Positions 35,153-46,377 of a stretch of 64,000 bases of DNA are shown here, one piece after another. A program made the translations under genes and the position numbers. Location: contig CM040427.1 in NCBI GenBank assembly GCA_022702705.1, positions 70,716,783 through 70,780,782 on the forward strand, given 5' to 3'. Origin of the DNA: Papilionanthe hookeriana x Papilionanthe teres. Taxonomy: Eukaryota; Streptophyta; Magnoliopsida; Asparagales; Orchidaceae. Below the pieces are notes generated by a model that was given only the letters and a program-made list of their open reading frames with translations, was not told where the DNA came from and did no database searches. Positions within the stretch are counted from its first letter, which is position 1. Each line of letters starts with the position of its first letter.

Positions 35153-37258
35153 TAAAGACATAAAGAATTCAAAATAAATCTAAAACAATTTGAACACTAT
35201 TCCAAACTTAAATCCATTAACTAAAATTAAATCACAACCCACATGAACATCCATTTGCCCTCGAAAGCTCATGATGTCATAACTCTTAAAAGGAGTGTTA
35301 AAAGAAGTGTTACTTCACTCATAGGATATTCAAATGTCCTAGTTCACTCAGCAAGACAACAAAACTTAAACTCTCGGACGATTAATTCATTTGTGTAATT
35401 AAATTCATTTGGACTTAAAACAATCCTAGAAATTTTGAAAAGATGTTTAAGATTCGTCTTAAGCACTTCCTCAATATGATAGGATATTTATAAGAACAAT
35501 CGAACTTAGTTGTTCTTTGATGAAGAAAATCGTCCTCAAACTAAAATACAAGAACCTAGACGTCATAGGAAATGACTAGCATAGGATTAGGAACTTGGTA
35601 GAAAACCATAACCTTTCCCTTAGCTTTACCTAGAATTTACTTTAAATGCTTAAATATTCTAACCGTGTTTTAAGTGCAGCTTGGGATGACGGGAAGACCC
35701 TCCAGTGTACGCTTTTATTTTATTGTGATTTACTCTTTTGCAATTTATTTAATCGCATCGCACTTACTTTTCTTGCATGATAAACAACAGATTGCATGAA
35801 AACCTACACCTTTAGGACGTAAACCAAAACCGAAACCCATAACTAAATTAAAAGACACTACAAGATAAAATTCACCGCCACAACATTCAAAATATAAAAC
35901 AACTCAAAATTTAATCACAAACAGAACAACAAAACTACAACTACAACTAAATTAAAACGTCTCATCGAATGATCGGGAATACCTCGGATGATGTAACCCA
36001 CGTGTTGCTAACGGGATTTCCCACGGTCTAAATGAAAGTGCGGAACTCATTTAATCGAGTTTAGCAAATTCATCCGGACTAAGTGAATTCGATGAAAATA
36101 ACTGATGCTGGGATGACGGAACCGTGGGATCTTAATCGGTTCGTTTAATCAACTTTAAGACCTGTTTTAATTAAAATATTAAAGACACATGGAAATGAAG
36201 ACTTTCTCTAAAACCAAACACTTCTCTCATCTCCCGATTTATGACTTCTAAAACTAAACATCCGCAACAACAAGGAGCTCGGAGCATGGTGGGCAAGCAC
36301 GGCCATCGTCGTCGAAGCAAACCGAAATCTACATCAAGAAAACTTTCCTTAGGACTAAACAACCAAGCCGTAGGACTTCGAGGTAGTTTTCCTAGTGCAA
36401 CATAAATCCTCAACTCTTCGTTAGGCATTTGCATGATCATATCATATAAATTAAGCCCTAACCGGTCTTAGGATTTCCGAGGTAGTCGTCCGATACGATA
36501 TAAACCCTCACATCTTCGAGGCTATTTCGTATGATTTTATCATACGAATATAAGTCCTAACTAATTAAAATTGGCGAGGATCAAAATACTAAATAAACAT
36601 TAGGACCTTCCTAAATTCAAGCCAAACAATAGGATAGTCGGGAAATTACCAAAGTTTGCTTTGGATCTGTGATTTCTCCTACCCTTCTTCCTTTGGACTC
36701 CTAAAATAAAATGTTCCAAATTTGATCCATTCCCTATTGAAATTCCAAAATTCAATCCTCGAAAACTTAAACTTTGAAATTCTTGAGAGCGTAACTACCG
36801 ATTATTATCGAGAGTTTTCTTAGGTGATTTCCGTCACTTAAGATGTAATTAACTATGGGGCTTGCCCTTATAGGGAACTTTAAGAACCTGGGTAATATAA
36901 ACCTCGTTTAATGTTTTCATATTAAACAGGGGAATTTGTCGGCTTATAAAATTGGTTCGCAGACCAAACGGATGTCACAAATCTTCTAGTTTATTTAATC
37001 GAGCCTCATCATCAAACAATGTGTCTATTCTTCGGGATATGTACATGGTTTGTGATGTAGTGCTCGTTTATATAAACTATTCGGGATGTGAGATCAGTTT
37101 GATTTCATATCTTAAAATTTTCAAATTTAAAATTATTTTCAAAATCAAATATTAATTTTTCAAATTATTTATTTAAATTAAACCTAAAGTAAGCCGCACA
37201 ATTTCTGTAGGCGACCTCTTTTCAAAACAAAGCACATAAATTAAAAAATATGCCGACA
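35153..37258. other. 3' part of the 5' LTR, no gene
   Basis: AT-rich sequence with a parallel copy at 55510-57622. Short frames occur in both copies and show no family features. It contains the end of the transcribed region and U5. Confidence 0.6.
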
Positions 37259-37263
37259 ATTTC

Positions 37264-37281
37264 TGGCGACTCCGCTGGGGA
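37264..37281 (+). other. Ogre primer binding site (tRNA-Arg type)
   Basis: TGGCGACTCCGCTGGGGA, five bases after the LTR end. It is complementary to an RNA 3' end TCCCCAGCGGAGTCGCCA; a tRNA-Arg primer is the known choice of Ogre elements. Confidence 0.85.
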
Positions 37282-37773
37282 ATAGTTCCTCTCTCCATTT
37301 TAATCAAATAGTTCTGCTTTCAAAAATCGGTAGTGTATCCATGTCCCTAATGGATCAAACTACCCTTCTTTCCGTTGGAATATCATGTTCATTTCTACCT
37401 CGAACGAGTATGGCCAACATTCTCTCGTGATCTAGGAGCCACTCGTTTAGACACCCCTAAACAGAGAGGTTCCGAGATCCTTTTACCTCATTTCGAGGTG
37501 GGGTGGACCCCCAATAGGTGTTAGTTTAGGAGTGATCCTTCGAGTCGAGAAGTCTTGCATAAGACTTTCTTTTCCTTTCTAATTCGAATCAAATTCATTA
37601 CCTTCTCTACACCTTCGAACATTCCGTTCTAAATAAACAAACACTCTAATGAATGACTCTTTTAACAAATATACATGAACAAGAATGTGTTCGGACACTT
37701 TTCGTTTCCTTTCTTTTCGTCCTGATGAGAAGAAGCATAACTTGGGCTGACAATCAGAATCTACCTTGCAGAA
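37282..37773 (+). other. Leader between primer site and ORF1
   Basis: Untranslated leader. It ends in a good acceptor, CTACCTTGCAG (37761-37771), two bases before the ORF1 ATG. The overlapping short frame 37653-37838 is not supported. Confidence 0.5.
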
Positions 37774-38436
37774 ATGGAAGCCCCAAAACTGATTTTCTCC
37801 TTCACCAATGGACTGGACTTCACTGTTTACAAGGATGAACTACCCGACAATGGGATCATCCGGTTTGGACAAGGATTCGAAAACACAAATGTCAAGATCG
37901 CTGACGTTACCCTTTTCGCACTAATGGATAAAGTGTCAGAAGCTGAGAAACCCATGATTGAGTTCAACCTTAAATCAACTCAAGAATTTCCTCCTCTGCA
38001 GAGGGTTCCAACTGAGAGGAGTACCGCTGTCCATAGAAGGACCGTTATCTCTACCCCCACTGGTCTAGTCATCTCTGCACCCGCCCCGCTCCCGCCAAAC
38101 CGAAGGGGAAGGAAGTTCAAATTTGTAACGAGTATGTTACCGTGGAGGGTACAGATTTCCGTGCAAGACCTTCGTTTTGAAATTGGGTCCGACTCGAGGG
38201 TTCCACCCCTAACACGGACTCGGAGGAGAAACAGAGGCGGGAAGATTGCCGAGAAGGCCGTAGCCGCCGAAGTCGCTTTCCTAGAAGAAATTCCCGAGTA
38301 CACACCACTACCTGAATACATACCATTGTCTGAGTATACACCCCTTTTGGAAGGGAGCAGATTCCATCCCCTTTCCGCCGCAGCTGATGATGAAAATGTC
38401 CGCAGGATTGCTTCTACGTTACCTCGACCCGCATAA
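37774..38436 (+). CDS. Ogre ORF1 (unknown function, upstream of gag)
   Basis: ATG at 37774 directly follows a splice acceptor. The frame is open for 220 codons; related sequence continues in another frame to about 38675 (MIEKLAKKERCPVSEILRRI), so the intact protein is probably near 300 residues. The N-terminus reads KLIFSFTNGLDFTVYKDE...GIIRFGQGF. The middle is rich in Arg and Pro, and a short repeat is seen near residues 170-190 (YTPLPEYIPLSEYTPL). Ogre elements are known to carry an ORF of unknown function here. Its N-terminus resembles that of the AlkB-like ORF at 46378. No enzymatic motif is visible. Confidence 0.75.
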   Translation: MEAPKLIFSFTNGLDFTVYKDELPDNGIIRFGQGFENTNVKIADVTLFALMDKVSEAEKPMIEFNLKSTQEFPPLQRVPTERSTAVHRRTVISTPTGLVISAPAPLPPNRRGRKFKFVTSMLPWRVQISVQDLRFEIGSDSRVPPLTRTRRRNRGGKIAEKAVAAEVAFLEEIPEYTPLPEYIPLSEYTPLLEGSRFHPLSAAADDENVRRIASTLPRPA

Positions 38437-38744
38437 TATAGCGACAATAGAAAGAAGAGGGCTAGGGTTACACCACTTGCCCGATTACAGACTTGATTGA
38501 AAAGTTAGCGAAGAAGGAAAGATGCCCTGTGTCGGAAATTTTAAGAAGAATAGGGCGGGTGCCAGCCAAATCTCGTCTTGGGCCGCGAGTAGAATCTGCT
38601 ATCGCTGCAGAAGAACCAAATAAGAAAATGAAGGCTAGCCCACCTCGTTGTTGTTTCGAGTTTACGGATCGGTGAGGATACCACCTTCCAAAGATTCAGC
38701 CGACGGACCATCCGGTCCTGGACCTTCGTCGCTAGAAGGATGGT

Positions 38745-40558
38745 ATGGCGTCCCACTACCGGCCGTTAAGACCGAAACAACGACTAGAAAAGGAAAGTCT
38801 CGTCAGGAGACTTGAGTCCGAAGAAAGTGCTACCGCAGTAAAGGGAACTCATGAGAAAGAAACTCGACAGTTATCATATGACACCTGCAAGGATATACAG
38901 AAAAGACCACTAGAATATGCTATGGAAAAGCTAAGAACTGATATTCGGCGATTAGTAAGGGAAAGAGAAGAGAAGTTCGGAGATGAAGTTGACTCGTCAG
39001 AGTTCATGGATGATGAGTATGCAGAAATTAACATGATTGAAACACGAGCTTCGTCGACTTCACAAGGTGCTCCTGCAGCCGCAGAAAGGGAGGAGCCGGA
39101 AGTAATGAGGAGGCAGCTTCAAGAGAAAGATGATACGATCGCCCAGATGGCAAAAAGGATGGAAGAGATGGTTGTAGCCTTAGCCACTCTCCAAAGTCAA
39201 GTTCAACCCCAAAGAGAAACACCCCCAGAAGTCATTCACATTGTAGACGGAGGAAAGGAGATTACATCCGTCAACGGGGATGATCAACTAAAGAAGGATG
39301 CAACACAAAGTATGATTCCGGAAAAGGATATTAAGAGCTTGGTGGAACAGCAGGTGCGAGAAGCCTTGGCACAATCAAAGAGCGGGACATCCATTCGGAC
39401 GGGTAGACCTTACCCTGAAGAATTCGACGCTGTCCAATATCCGAAAGGCTTTGTACCACCTCTGTTCAAGACCTTTGATGGAACCGGAAACCCTCGGCAA
39501 CATGTTGCACATTTTCGTGCCAGTTGTTGCAATGCCGGCGGAAGTGATGCTTTACTCTTCCGACAATTTGTCGCCGACTCGTCGTGGATCGCCTTTGATT
39601 GGTATGCGGAATTACCAAACGATTCGGTGAAGACATTTTCGAATTAGAGAACCTCTTCATCAAGCGATTTGCCGGAGCTCGAGCACCACATCACTATAGG
39701 TGATTTAGTGGTAGAGAAGCGTAAGCCGAACGAAACTTTGGTGGACTACATACTTCGATGGAGGAACCTAAGTATGAAGTGTGAGCCACGATTACAAGAA
39801 CAAGCATGCGATTGGCATTTTACTAAAAAGCATCCATGACCCGATAGCACTTCTCCTCAAGGGATTTACTATTAAGACTTTCGAGAAGTTGTTAAGCAAG
39901 GCCGGAAGCTTGCAAGAGGAGGCGAAGCAATTGAGTTTCACCGATAAAACAGACAAACAAAGTCCGTGAAAACTTTTGAAAAGAAGTCCGGATCGTCGCA
40001 ACGAGTCGATAAAGGCAAGCAACCGATACAAATATCGTCGAACGGCCGCGAAGAACTCAACAGAATTACCAAGAACCCCGACCCAGCTATCGGTCATCAC
40101 AACAATATGAACAACCGCCTCGTCCACAACGTACTTTTAGGGAGTTCCTGAGCAGGGAATATCCATTCAAGAATGAGGCAGTGCCGAAAATGTTCCGCAG
40201 CCTAATGAAGACTCCAGATTTCCAACTCGCAGAGCCTAAAAGACCAGAAGAAGTCGACAAGAAAGGTGATCCCAACTTTTGCCCTTACCACCGGATGCTT
40301 GGACACAAGATAAAAGATTGTATTACCTTCAAAAGTTGGCTCAACGACAATCTTCGGAAAGGGAATATAACGATCCCGAAAGAATACATGAAGGAACCCC
40401 GTAAAGGAGGTTCCGTCAATGTTATCTCGACGGATTTCATTGTTCCGATAGATCCCTATGCGACTAATGATGGATGGACTACCGCTTGGACAAAGTCTTC
40501 GAAGAAGGTTTTGGATCGCATCCAAACCGCTTCGGTGCGAGCTTCAATTCAAAGTTAG
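38745..40558 (+). CDS. gag: Ogre Gag (frameshifted)
   Basis: The open frame 38745-39647 has a charged, coiled-coil-like N-terminal part (a more likely start is the Met at 39034, MIETRASSTSQGAP). The Gag core follows: RPYPEEFDAVQYPKGFVPP, FDGTGNPRQHVAHF and FDWYAELPNDSVKTF. A missing G (CGG to CG) near 39644 shifts the frame. The core continues as ELENLFIKRFAGARAPHHY, then GDLVVEKRKPNETLVDYILR and WRNLSMKCEPRLQEQA. The C-terminal part (40140-40558) has CPYHRMLGHKIKDC, a zinc-knuckle-like C-x2-H-x4-GH-x4-C motif. Gag forms the particle that packages element RNA. Confidence 0.85.
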
Positions 40559-41137
40559 AAAACTGTCAAGCCGGCGCTATCACTTGCGATAGAAGAACCA
40601 CTTCAACAAGAGACAATTGAAGAAAAGAAGAAAATTGACGAAGAAGAGAAGACCAAGGCACCTAAGGCTAGACTAGGGGCTGCTTATCCTAGGATAGTTG
40701 TTTCCGATTCGGGGAGAAATCCCTCGAACCTCCGACTCGTATGATTATCCGCCCACTCCGGTGGGATCTTATAATGATGAGGGTTATGGCGTTGGCTACA
40801 TTTTGATCGTTTCTAACGATTACGTAACTAGCGACGATCGACCTAATCCGGACGTCGATTCCGATACAAATAACAATTCTCAAATCATACACAATCTCGA
40901 TGATCACAATGATGAAGAAGACATCCACCAGAAAGGCTACGAGAGTTCAACAAGCAACGAATCTATTTGCGAATTTCGAGGAACTCCAATCACAATAGAG
41001 TTAAAGCCTTCAGACTCCGAAGCTAATCCTGAAGAACTTGTCGTTCCAGTTCGAGAGGAGATACCAAGCAAACTCAATGCTAAATTCGAAGAAATCACGA
41101 AGTCAACTTAAGAAGTGGAAGAGTTCTACCTCCGAGA
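40559..41137 (+). other. Gag-protease linker, acidic
   Basis: The open frame 40698-41111 is acidic and rich in Asn, Asp and Tyr (for example SNDYVTSDDRPNPDVDSDTN). It is part of the polyprotein linker between Gag and protease, with no recognised domain. Confidence 0.5.
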
Positions 41138-41690
41138 ATGGGTCCAAAGGACAAAGGAAAGCAGGTGGTTGTTCAGGAAGAACCAACCCCGACAGAAGAA
41201 ATACCCATTCGGGAAGACAACGAGGCATATGGAAACAAAGTGGATTACAACGTGCTAGCCCATCTTAGGAAACTACCAGCCAAGCTGAGCATCTACGACG
41301 CTCTCATCTTATCAAAGGAGATGAGAGAAGCTCTGATCAAGGCCTTACTTGATCCGGAAATTTGCTTAGCTCAAATGGCCGGAGAGTCCTTAGATGAGGT
41401 TTGCTCGTTAAAGGAACAACGAGGTGTTACCTTCACGGACGACGACCTATTACTTGGGACGACAGGACCACAACCGACCATTGTACATTTCGGTTACAAT
41501 CGGGAAGTTTACGCTCTCCGCAGTATTGGTGGATCCAGGAGCATCAATCAATATAATGAATCTTCGAACGCTAGCATACTTGGAAATTGATGCTCGCGAG
41601 CTCGAAGCGGACAAAATGTTATTAAGAGGATTCAACCGTAAAGGAGAAAGAGCCCTCGGCTCAATAACACTCGCTAATGAAGACCGGTGA
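41138..41690 (+). CDS. pol: Ogre aspartic protease (frameshifted)
   Basis: Frame 41138-41590 (DYNVLAHLRKLPAKLSIYDA, then LTLSKEMREAL-type helices) precedes the protease; 41424-41690 carries it. Active site SAVLVDPGASINIMN, with the catalytic Asp codon at 41532-41534. DPGAS replaces the commoner D[TS]G, a variant seen in Tat-lineage proteases. It is followed by a hydrophobic strand, MLLRGFN. The protease cleaves the Gag-Pol polyprotein. Confidence 0.85.
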
Positions 41691-42435
41691 CTTAGCAAAG
41701 ACAACCGCGAAATTTCACATAATTGATTCAGAAACGTCATTCAACGCTCTACTGGGCCGACAGTGGATACATGAAAACAGGATGGTACCATCATCTCTAC
41801 ATCAATGCATTAAATACTACGATAGAGGGGAACAGTGTATTAAAGGTGACTTACAACCGTTCTCCGTACATGAAATCGGAATCCATGAAGATGCAGCTTA
41901 TTATGCACCTCCGAAGAAAACAGTCTTCTCCAGAGATACCATAACAAATGAAGCAAAGGAAATTTGGGACAACGAAGAACCCGAAGTTCTAGTCCGACAA
42001 TCACTCACCACTCCCTTACGGCGAGATGGTGAAGGTTTCTCCACAACTCACATCCGAGGTCGAGGCCGGGGACGAGGTCGTGGCGGAGACGTTAGGACGA
42101 TTGGACGAGGAAACCAGCCATCAATGTCTATTGGGAAGATAGTTCGAAGAAGAAAAAGAAATCAAACAAGAAGCAGCGACAATAAGTCGGAAGAAGCCGC
42201 AATTCGAATCCCTCTCGAAGATGAAAGAAACGAAGAATATAAATCGATGTACGAGAAGATTAACCACTATGTACATACTATGACCCCGACCCCGATCCAT
42301 TCTAATAAGATCGAGGGTATGGAGGTCAAAGAGGTACGTAGCGGTGGTGCAAAGCCCATCAAATTCTACCGTGGTGCTCCTTCCTCCAAAACCGAAAATA
42401 ATGTACAATTTGAAGATGCTACTTCATCGAATTAA
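41677..42435 (+). CDS. pol: Protease-RT connector
   Basis: Opens with AKFHIIDSETSFNALLGRQW and IHENRMVPSSLHQCIKYY, a segment conserved after the protease in Tat/Ogre elements. An Arg-Gly run (RGRGRGRGRGG, about 42053-42087) and a charged linker follow. Many Ogre elements have an intron between protease and RT; I see no clear donor-acceptor pair here. Confidence 0.75.
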   Translation: MKTGDLAKTTAKFHIIDSETSFNALLGRQWIHENRMVPSSLHQCIKYYDRGEQCIKGDLQPFSVHEIGIHEDAAYYAPPKKTVFSRDTITNEAKEIWDNEEPEVLVRQSLTTPLRRDGEGFSTTHIRGRGRGRGRGGDVRTIGRGNQPSMSIGKIVRRRKRNQTRSSDNKSEEAAIRIPLEDERNEEYKSMYEKINHYVHTMTPTPIHSNKIEGMEVKEVRSGGAKPIKFYRGAPSSKTENNVQFEDATSSN

Positions 42436-43718
42436 TGGAATTGCCTTTTGAGTGGTACTCTCCCCGTGTTCAAAATTTAATTCAGCGTGGTTTCTTACCT
42501 CGACAATGGACAAAAGGTCAATCACAACGTTTTGAAAATTTATGGAATAACTCCGGTCTTCCACCCAACTCAAAACATGGTCTCGGATTCGGCACAGTAG
42601 GATCAGTTAACGATACTGAATTTTGCTTGGTTGTCACCTGCGAGTCTAATGAAAACTGCATGGAAACTGCAGAAGAACTCGAAGATTTGCAAATTGGAAA
42701 CGCTCCACCAGAATTCGAAGAAGAGATCAAATCTACGATAGATGAGTTAACGGAAGTTAACTTAGGTACTAGCGAAGAACCTAGACCTACCTTTGTTAGC
42801 TCCTTACTCAATAAAGAAGACTCCGAAGAAATAATCAAATTATTAATGGAATTTAAAGACTGTTTTGCTTGGAGCTACGATGAGATGCCGAGTTTAGCTC
42901 CGCAGGTCGCGATCCATAAGCTAGGGGTAGATCCCGCTTCGGTTCCAGTCGGACAAGGTCCCGGAAGAATGCGTCTAGAAATCGAACAACAAGTCGTAGC
43001 CGAAGTTAAAAAGCTAATAGACGCTAAATTTGTCCGTGAAGAACAATACCCGACTTGGTTAGCCAACGTGGTACCGATCGAAAGAAGAATGGTCGGATCG
43101 AATTTGTGTTGATTTCGTAGATTTAAACAAGGCATGTCCGAAAGATGAATTCCCTCTACCGATCCCGAATTAATGATCGACATTGCTTCAACACATGAAA
43201 TATTCTCATTCATGGATGGATCTTCGGGATACAACCGGATAAAAATGGCTCCGTAAGATGAAACACTTACAGCATTCGAACGCCGATCGGGGTATATTGC
43301 TACACAAGTGATGCCATTCGGACCGAAGAACGCAGGAGCAACCTACCGTAGAGCAATGACAAGAATTTTTGATGATCTCATCCACAATCAAGTCGAATGC
43401 TACGTGGACGATGTGGTCATCAAAAGCAAAGTAAAGGAAAACCACCTGTATGATTTGAGAATTGTTTTTGAACGATTAAGACAATTTAACCTTAAGATGA
43501 ATCCCTTAAAATGCGCCTTCGGCGTCACCTCCGGGAAATTCTTAGGATTCGTTGTCCGACATCGTGGAATTGAAATCGACCCGGAAAAGATTAAAGCTAT
43601 CTTAGAGATGCCACCTCCCGTAACCTTAAAACAACTACGATCTTTTCAAGGGAAGTCGGCATATCTTCGACGCTTTATCTCAAACTTGTCGGTAGGTGTC
43701 GACCTTTCTCGACACTAG
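42435..43718 (+). CDS. pol: Ogre reverse transcriptase (frameshifted)
   Basis: 42435-43112 has the RT entry FAWSYDEMPSLAPQVAIHKL, then VAEVKKLIDAKFVREEQYPT and WLANVVPIERR. After a base change near 43085 the frame shifts; DLNKACPKDEFPLP and SFMDGSSGYN are readable. 43308-43718 holds MPFGPKNAGATYRRAM, the catalytic YVDD at 43401-43412 (CYVDDVVIKSK) and FLGFVVRHRGIEIDPEKI. Catalytic aspartates are intact, the frame is not. RT makes the element cDNA. Confidence 0.9.
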
Positions 43719-44228
43719 TTAAAAAGGATGTCAAATTTATTTGGGAAGAGAAATGCCAGAGGGCCTTCGAGGACATTAAACAATATTTAATGACACCTCC
43801 TGTCTTAGCAGCCCCAGTCTCAGGTAGACCGCTAATACTTTATACCGCGGCCTTAGACGACTCTCTCGGAGCCTCGTTAGCCTGAGTCAATGATGAGGGT
43901 AAAGAAAATGCTCTTTACTACCTAAGCCGTCGTTTATCGCCGACGGAAATAAGGTATCCTGCAATTGAAAAGCACTCGTTTGGCCCCGATCTTCGCCGCT
44001 CAAAAACTCGGGCATTACATGCTTTCTCATAAGGTCAACCCGATCTCGAAATTTAATCCGTTGCAATACTTGATGACCCGTCCAACGCTTTCCGGCGGAC
44101 TTGCCGGATGGTCGATGATATTATTGCAATTCGATATAACTTTCGTGCCTCTTCGTGCCGTAAAGGGACAAGTCTTAGCGGACTTCCTCGCAAGCACACC
44201 CTTTGCCGGCAGAATCGCCTCTCAATGA
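43700..44228 (+). CDS. pol: Ogre RNase H (gypsy type, degenerate)
   Basis: Reads VKFIWEEKCQRAFEDIKQYL, LAAPVSGRPLILYTAALDDS, YYLSRRLSPTEIRYPAIEK and, in 43965-44228, LSGGLAGWSMILLQFDITF followed by KGQVLADFLA. These are the RT-RNase H junction and the first RNase H of Ty3/gypsy elements. An in-frame TGA (43883-43885) follows GASLA. Frameshifts separate the parts. Confidence 0.8.
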
Positions 44229-44881
44229 CGACTTGCCGGATGAACAAATAATGAACCTAGAAGACCCCGATGATCGACGTTGGGAATTATATTTCGACGG
44301 AGCATCTTCGAGCACACAAAGACGAAGAATCGCAAGTGATAAGTACCCGGTAAGGCAGTGGATCGGATTAATCTTTATAACACCGGAGCGGGGATGTTAA
44401 GATACTCCTACCACTCGACGGAGCCGTGGACAAATAAGCGTAATACGAAGCCCTCATAACGGAATGGAATTAACTATTCAAATGGGGATAACAGACATCA
44501 ACATCTACGGGGATTCGCAATTAATCATTCAACAAATCGTCGGACAATACAGAATTTTAAAACCAAGACTCGAGCAATACTTCCAAGTATGCCATACAGC
44601 TATTGGAACAGATTCCGAATGTGACGATCTACAAAATTCCCAGAAAAGAAAATGCTTTAGCAGATGCGCTAGCCCGCCTCGCAAAAGAATTTGCCTGCTT
44701 GCAAGATGAATCAGTGGAAGTGTCGGCTCACGGACGTCGAGTCCTATCACAACTCGACATAGACACAATACACAAATCGAAAAAGAAAAAGGATCAATTG
44801 CAAGCAGTGACGAGAAAACACGGAAGATTGGCGACGACCATTAATGAGACACTCGCAAGCGTGAAAACTACCGGACGATAG
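44229..44881 (+). CDS. pol: Second (archaeal-like) RNase H of the Tat lineage
   Basis: WELYFDGASSSTQ puts a catalytic Asp at 44296-44298. The region where the family has NNxAEYEALI is damaged. MELTIQMGITDINIYGDSQL follows, with the Asp at 44512-44514, then VTIYKIPRKENALADALARL (44626-44685), which carries the last catalytic Asp. Elements of the Tat lineage acquired this additional RNase H; its presence supports the Ogre assignment. Frameshifted in at least two places. Confidence 0.8.
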
Positions 44882-44963
44882 GTCGTTAGCCCATCGGATC
44901 AAGAAAAGAACTCTGTCCTACGCATTAATAAACAACACATTATACAGAAGGTCTTTCGATCAA

Positions 44964-46083
44964 ATGTGGCTAAGATGCCTGAACGGGTCCGAGGCTCGTG
45001 AAATCGTTAAAGAGGTGCATTCAGGACTCTGTGGCGCTCACCAGTCGGGTCCGAAGATGAAAATGAAAATTAAAAGACTAGGGTACTACTGGCCCTCGAT
45101 GATGACCGACCGCATGAAAATCGCCAAGAGCTGTCACCAATGCCAAGTGCACGGAGTGGTTCTACACCAACCTCCAAATGTGCTACATCCGACAATTGCG
45201 TCATGGCCATTTGAATGTTGGGGCATGGATATAGTAGGTCCAATAGAACCACCGTCGTCAAAAGGACATCGCTTCATTCTTGCGGCCACAGATTACTTTT
45301 CCAAGTGGGCAGAGACAGTTCCACTTAGAGAAGTGAAAGCACATCACGTGCTACAATTTTTCAAGAACCAAGTTGTCTACCGTTTCGGGTGTCAGCGCAG
45401 ATCATCTCGGATAATGGGTCGGCATTCGAAGCACGCAAATCAACAATTTTGTAAGGAGACACGGAATCGACCGGCGATATTCAACAATTTACTACCCAAG
45501 AGCAAACGGCCCAGTCGAGGCTTTTAATAAAACTCTCGTTCAAATTTTAAAGAAGACTTTGGACGATAATAAGAGAAATTGGCACGAGAAGTTGTTAGAA
45601 GCCTTATGGGCCTACCGGAGAACCTTCGAACTCCTACTCAAGCTACACCTTACGCTCCGGTGTATGGGTCCGAGGCAGATGTTACCCTTAGAGGTCCAGA
45701 CTTCCTTCACTCGAATTGCAGCTAGCAAACAAAATCACGACAGAAGAGAATGCCAAATTACTACTAGAAGAATTGGAAAGCCTGGAAGGGAAAAGACTTG
45801 CAGCGCAGCAGAAAATTTAGAACTATACCAAGCTAAGATGGTCCAAGCCCATGACAGACTGGTCCGCCCAAGAACCTTCAAAGTTGGTGACTTAGTTCTC
45901 GTTCTCAAGAGACCTATTCTCGCACACCGCAAGATAGGAGGAAAATTCGAACCCACTTGGGAGGGACCGTTCGTAGTTGAGGCAGTCTACTCAGGAGGCT
46001 CCTACCAGGTAGTGAACTGCCAAGGAGAACGACATATGCTTCCGATCAATGGACGATACTTGAAAAAGTATTACGCTACCTGA
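44964..46083 (+). CDS. pol: Ogre integrase (frameshifted)
   Basis: The HHCC zinc domain is in EVHSGLCGAH...CHQCQVHG (about 45015-45156). The core has WGMDIVGPI (first Asp at 45228-45230) and RFILAATDYFSKWAETVPLR. After a frame shift, IISDNGSAFEA and ANGPVEAFNKTL supply the second Asp and the Glu. The last part, 45559-46083, holds NRNWHEKLLEALWAYRR-like sequence and the C-terminal FKVGDLVLVLKR...KFEPTWEGPFVV...GRYLKKYY. The C-terminus lacks a chromodomain, as expected outside the chromoviruses. Stop at 46081-46083. Confidence 0.88.
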
Positions 46084-46377
46084 TGTTTCGAAGGAATGAA
46101 TTTTCCATCCCTAGAAGCACGGGTGAAGTAATTACTTATGACTGGGTCCGAACCCAAAATAATAAAAAAATGTGCTAAAATAAATAAAATCATGATAATA
46201 AAGTTTTCTTTGTTTTCTCTCTTCCAAATCAAAATCTCTTTCCTGATCCTTTCCTACTCCATTCCCGTTGAATTTAAAAAAAATATATAAAAAAAAAATT
46301 GTCTTTAATAAACATTTTCTTAATGTTCTTGTTCTTAGTACAGCCCCTGATCCTTTTCCTTGTCTTTTCGCAGGGAA
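46084..46377 (+). other. Spacer with 3' splice site before the AlkB-like ORF
   Basis: U- and A-rich stretch ending CCTTTTCCTTGTCTTTTCGCAG (acceptor AG at 46372-46373), with a strong polypyrimidine tract, four bases before the ATG at 46378. It fits the end of an intron used to express the downstream ORF. Confidence 0.5.

Larger units (their letters stand above)
30138..37258 (+). repeat. 5' LTR of the Ogre element (7121 bp)
   Basis: Begins TGTTGACCTC, ends ATGCCGACA. Regions: a C-rich, G-poor part (about 30650-32090), a GC-rich promoter/leader (32100-33330), an AT-rich part with related modules around GATATCAGAGAG or GGTCATTAGGAATG, an (AAATT)n array and an AT-rich tail. Open frames inside recur in the other LTR and are not supported as genes. 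Confidence 0.95.

Noticed and set aside
37980..38447. 155-codon minus-strand frame
   Set aside because: Antisense shadow of Ogre ORF1 produced by its codon bias.
46360..46377. Upstream start of the AlkB-like frame at 46360
   Set aside because: It would need a TTG start inside the polypyrimidine tract of a splice acceptor; the first ATG is 46378.
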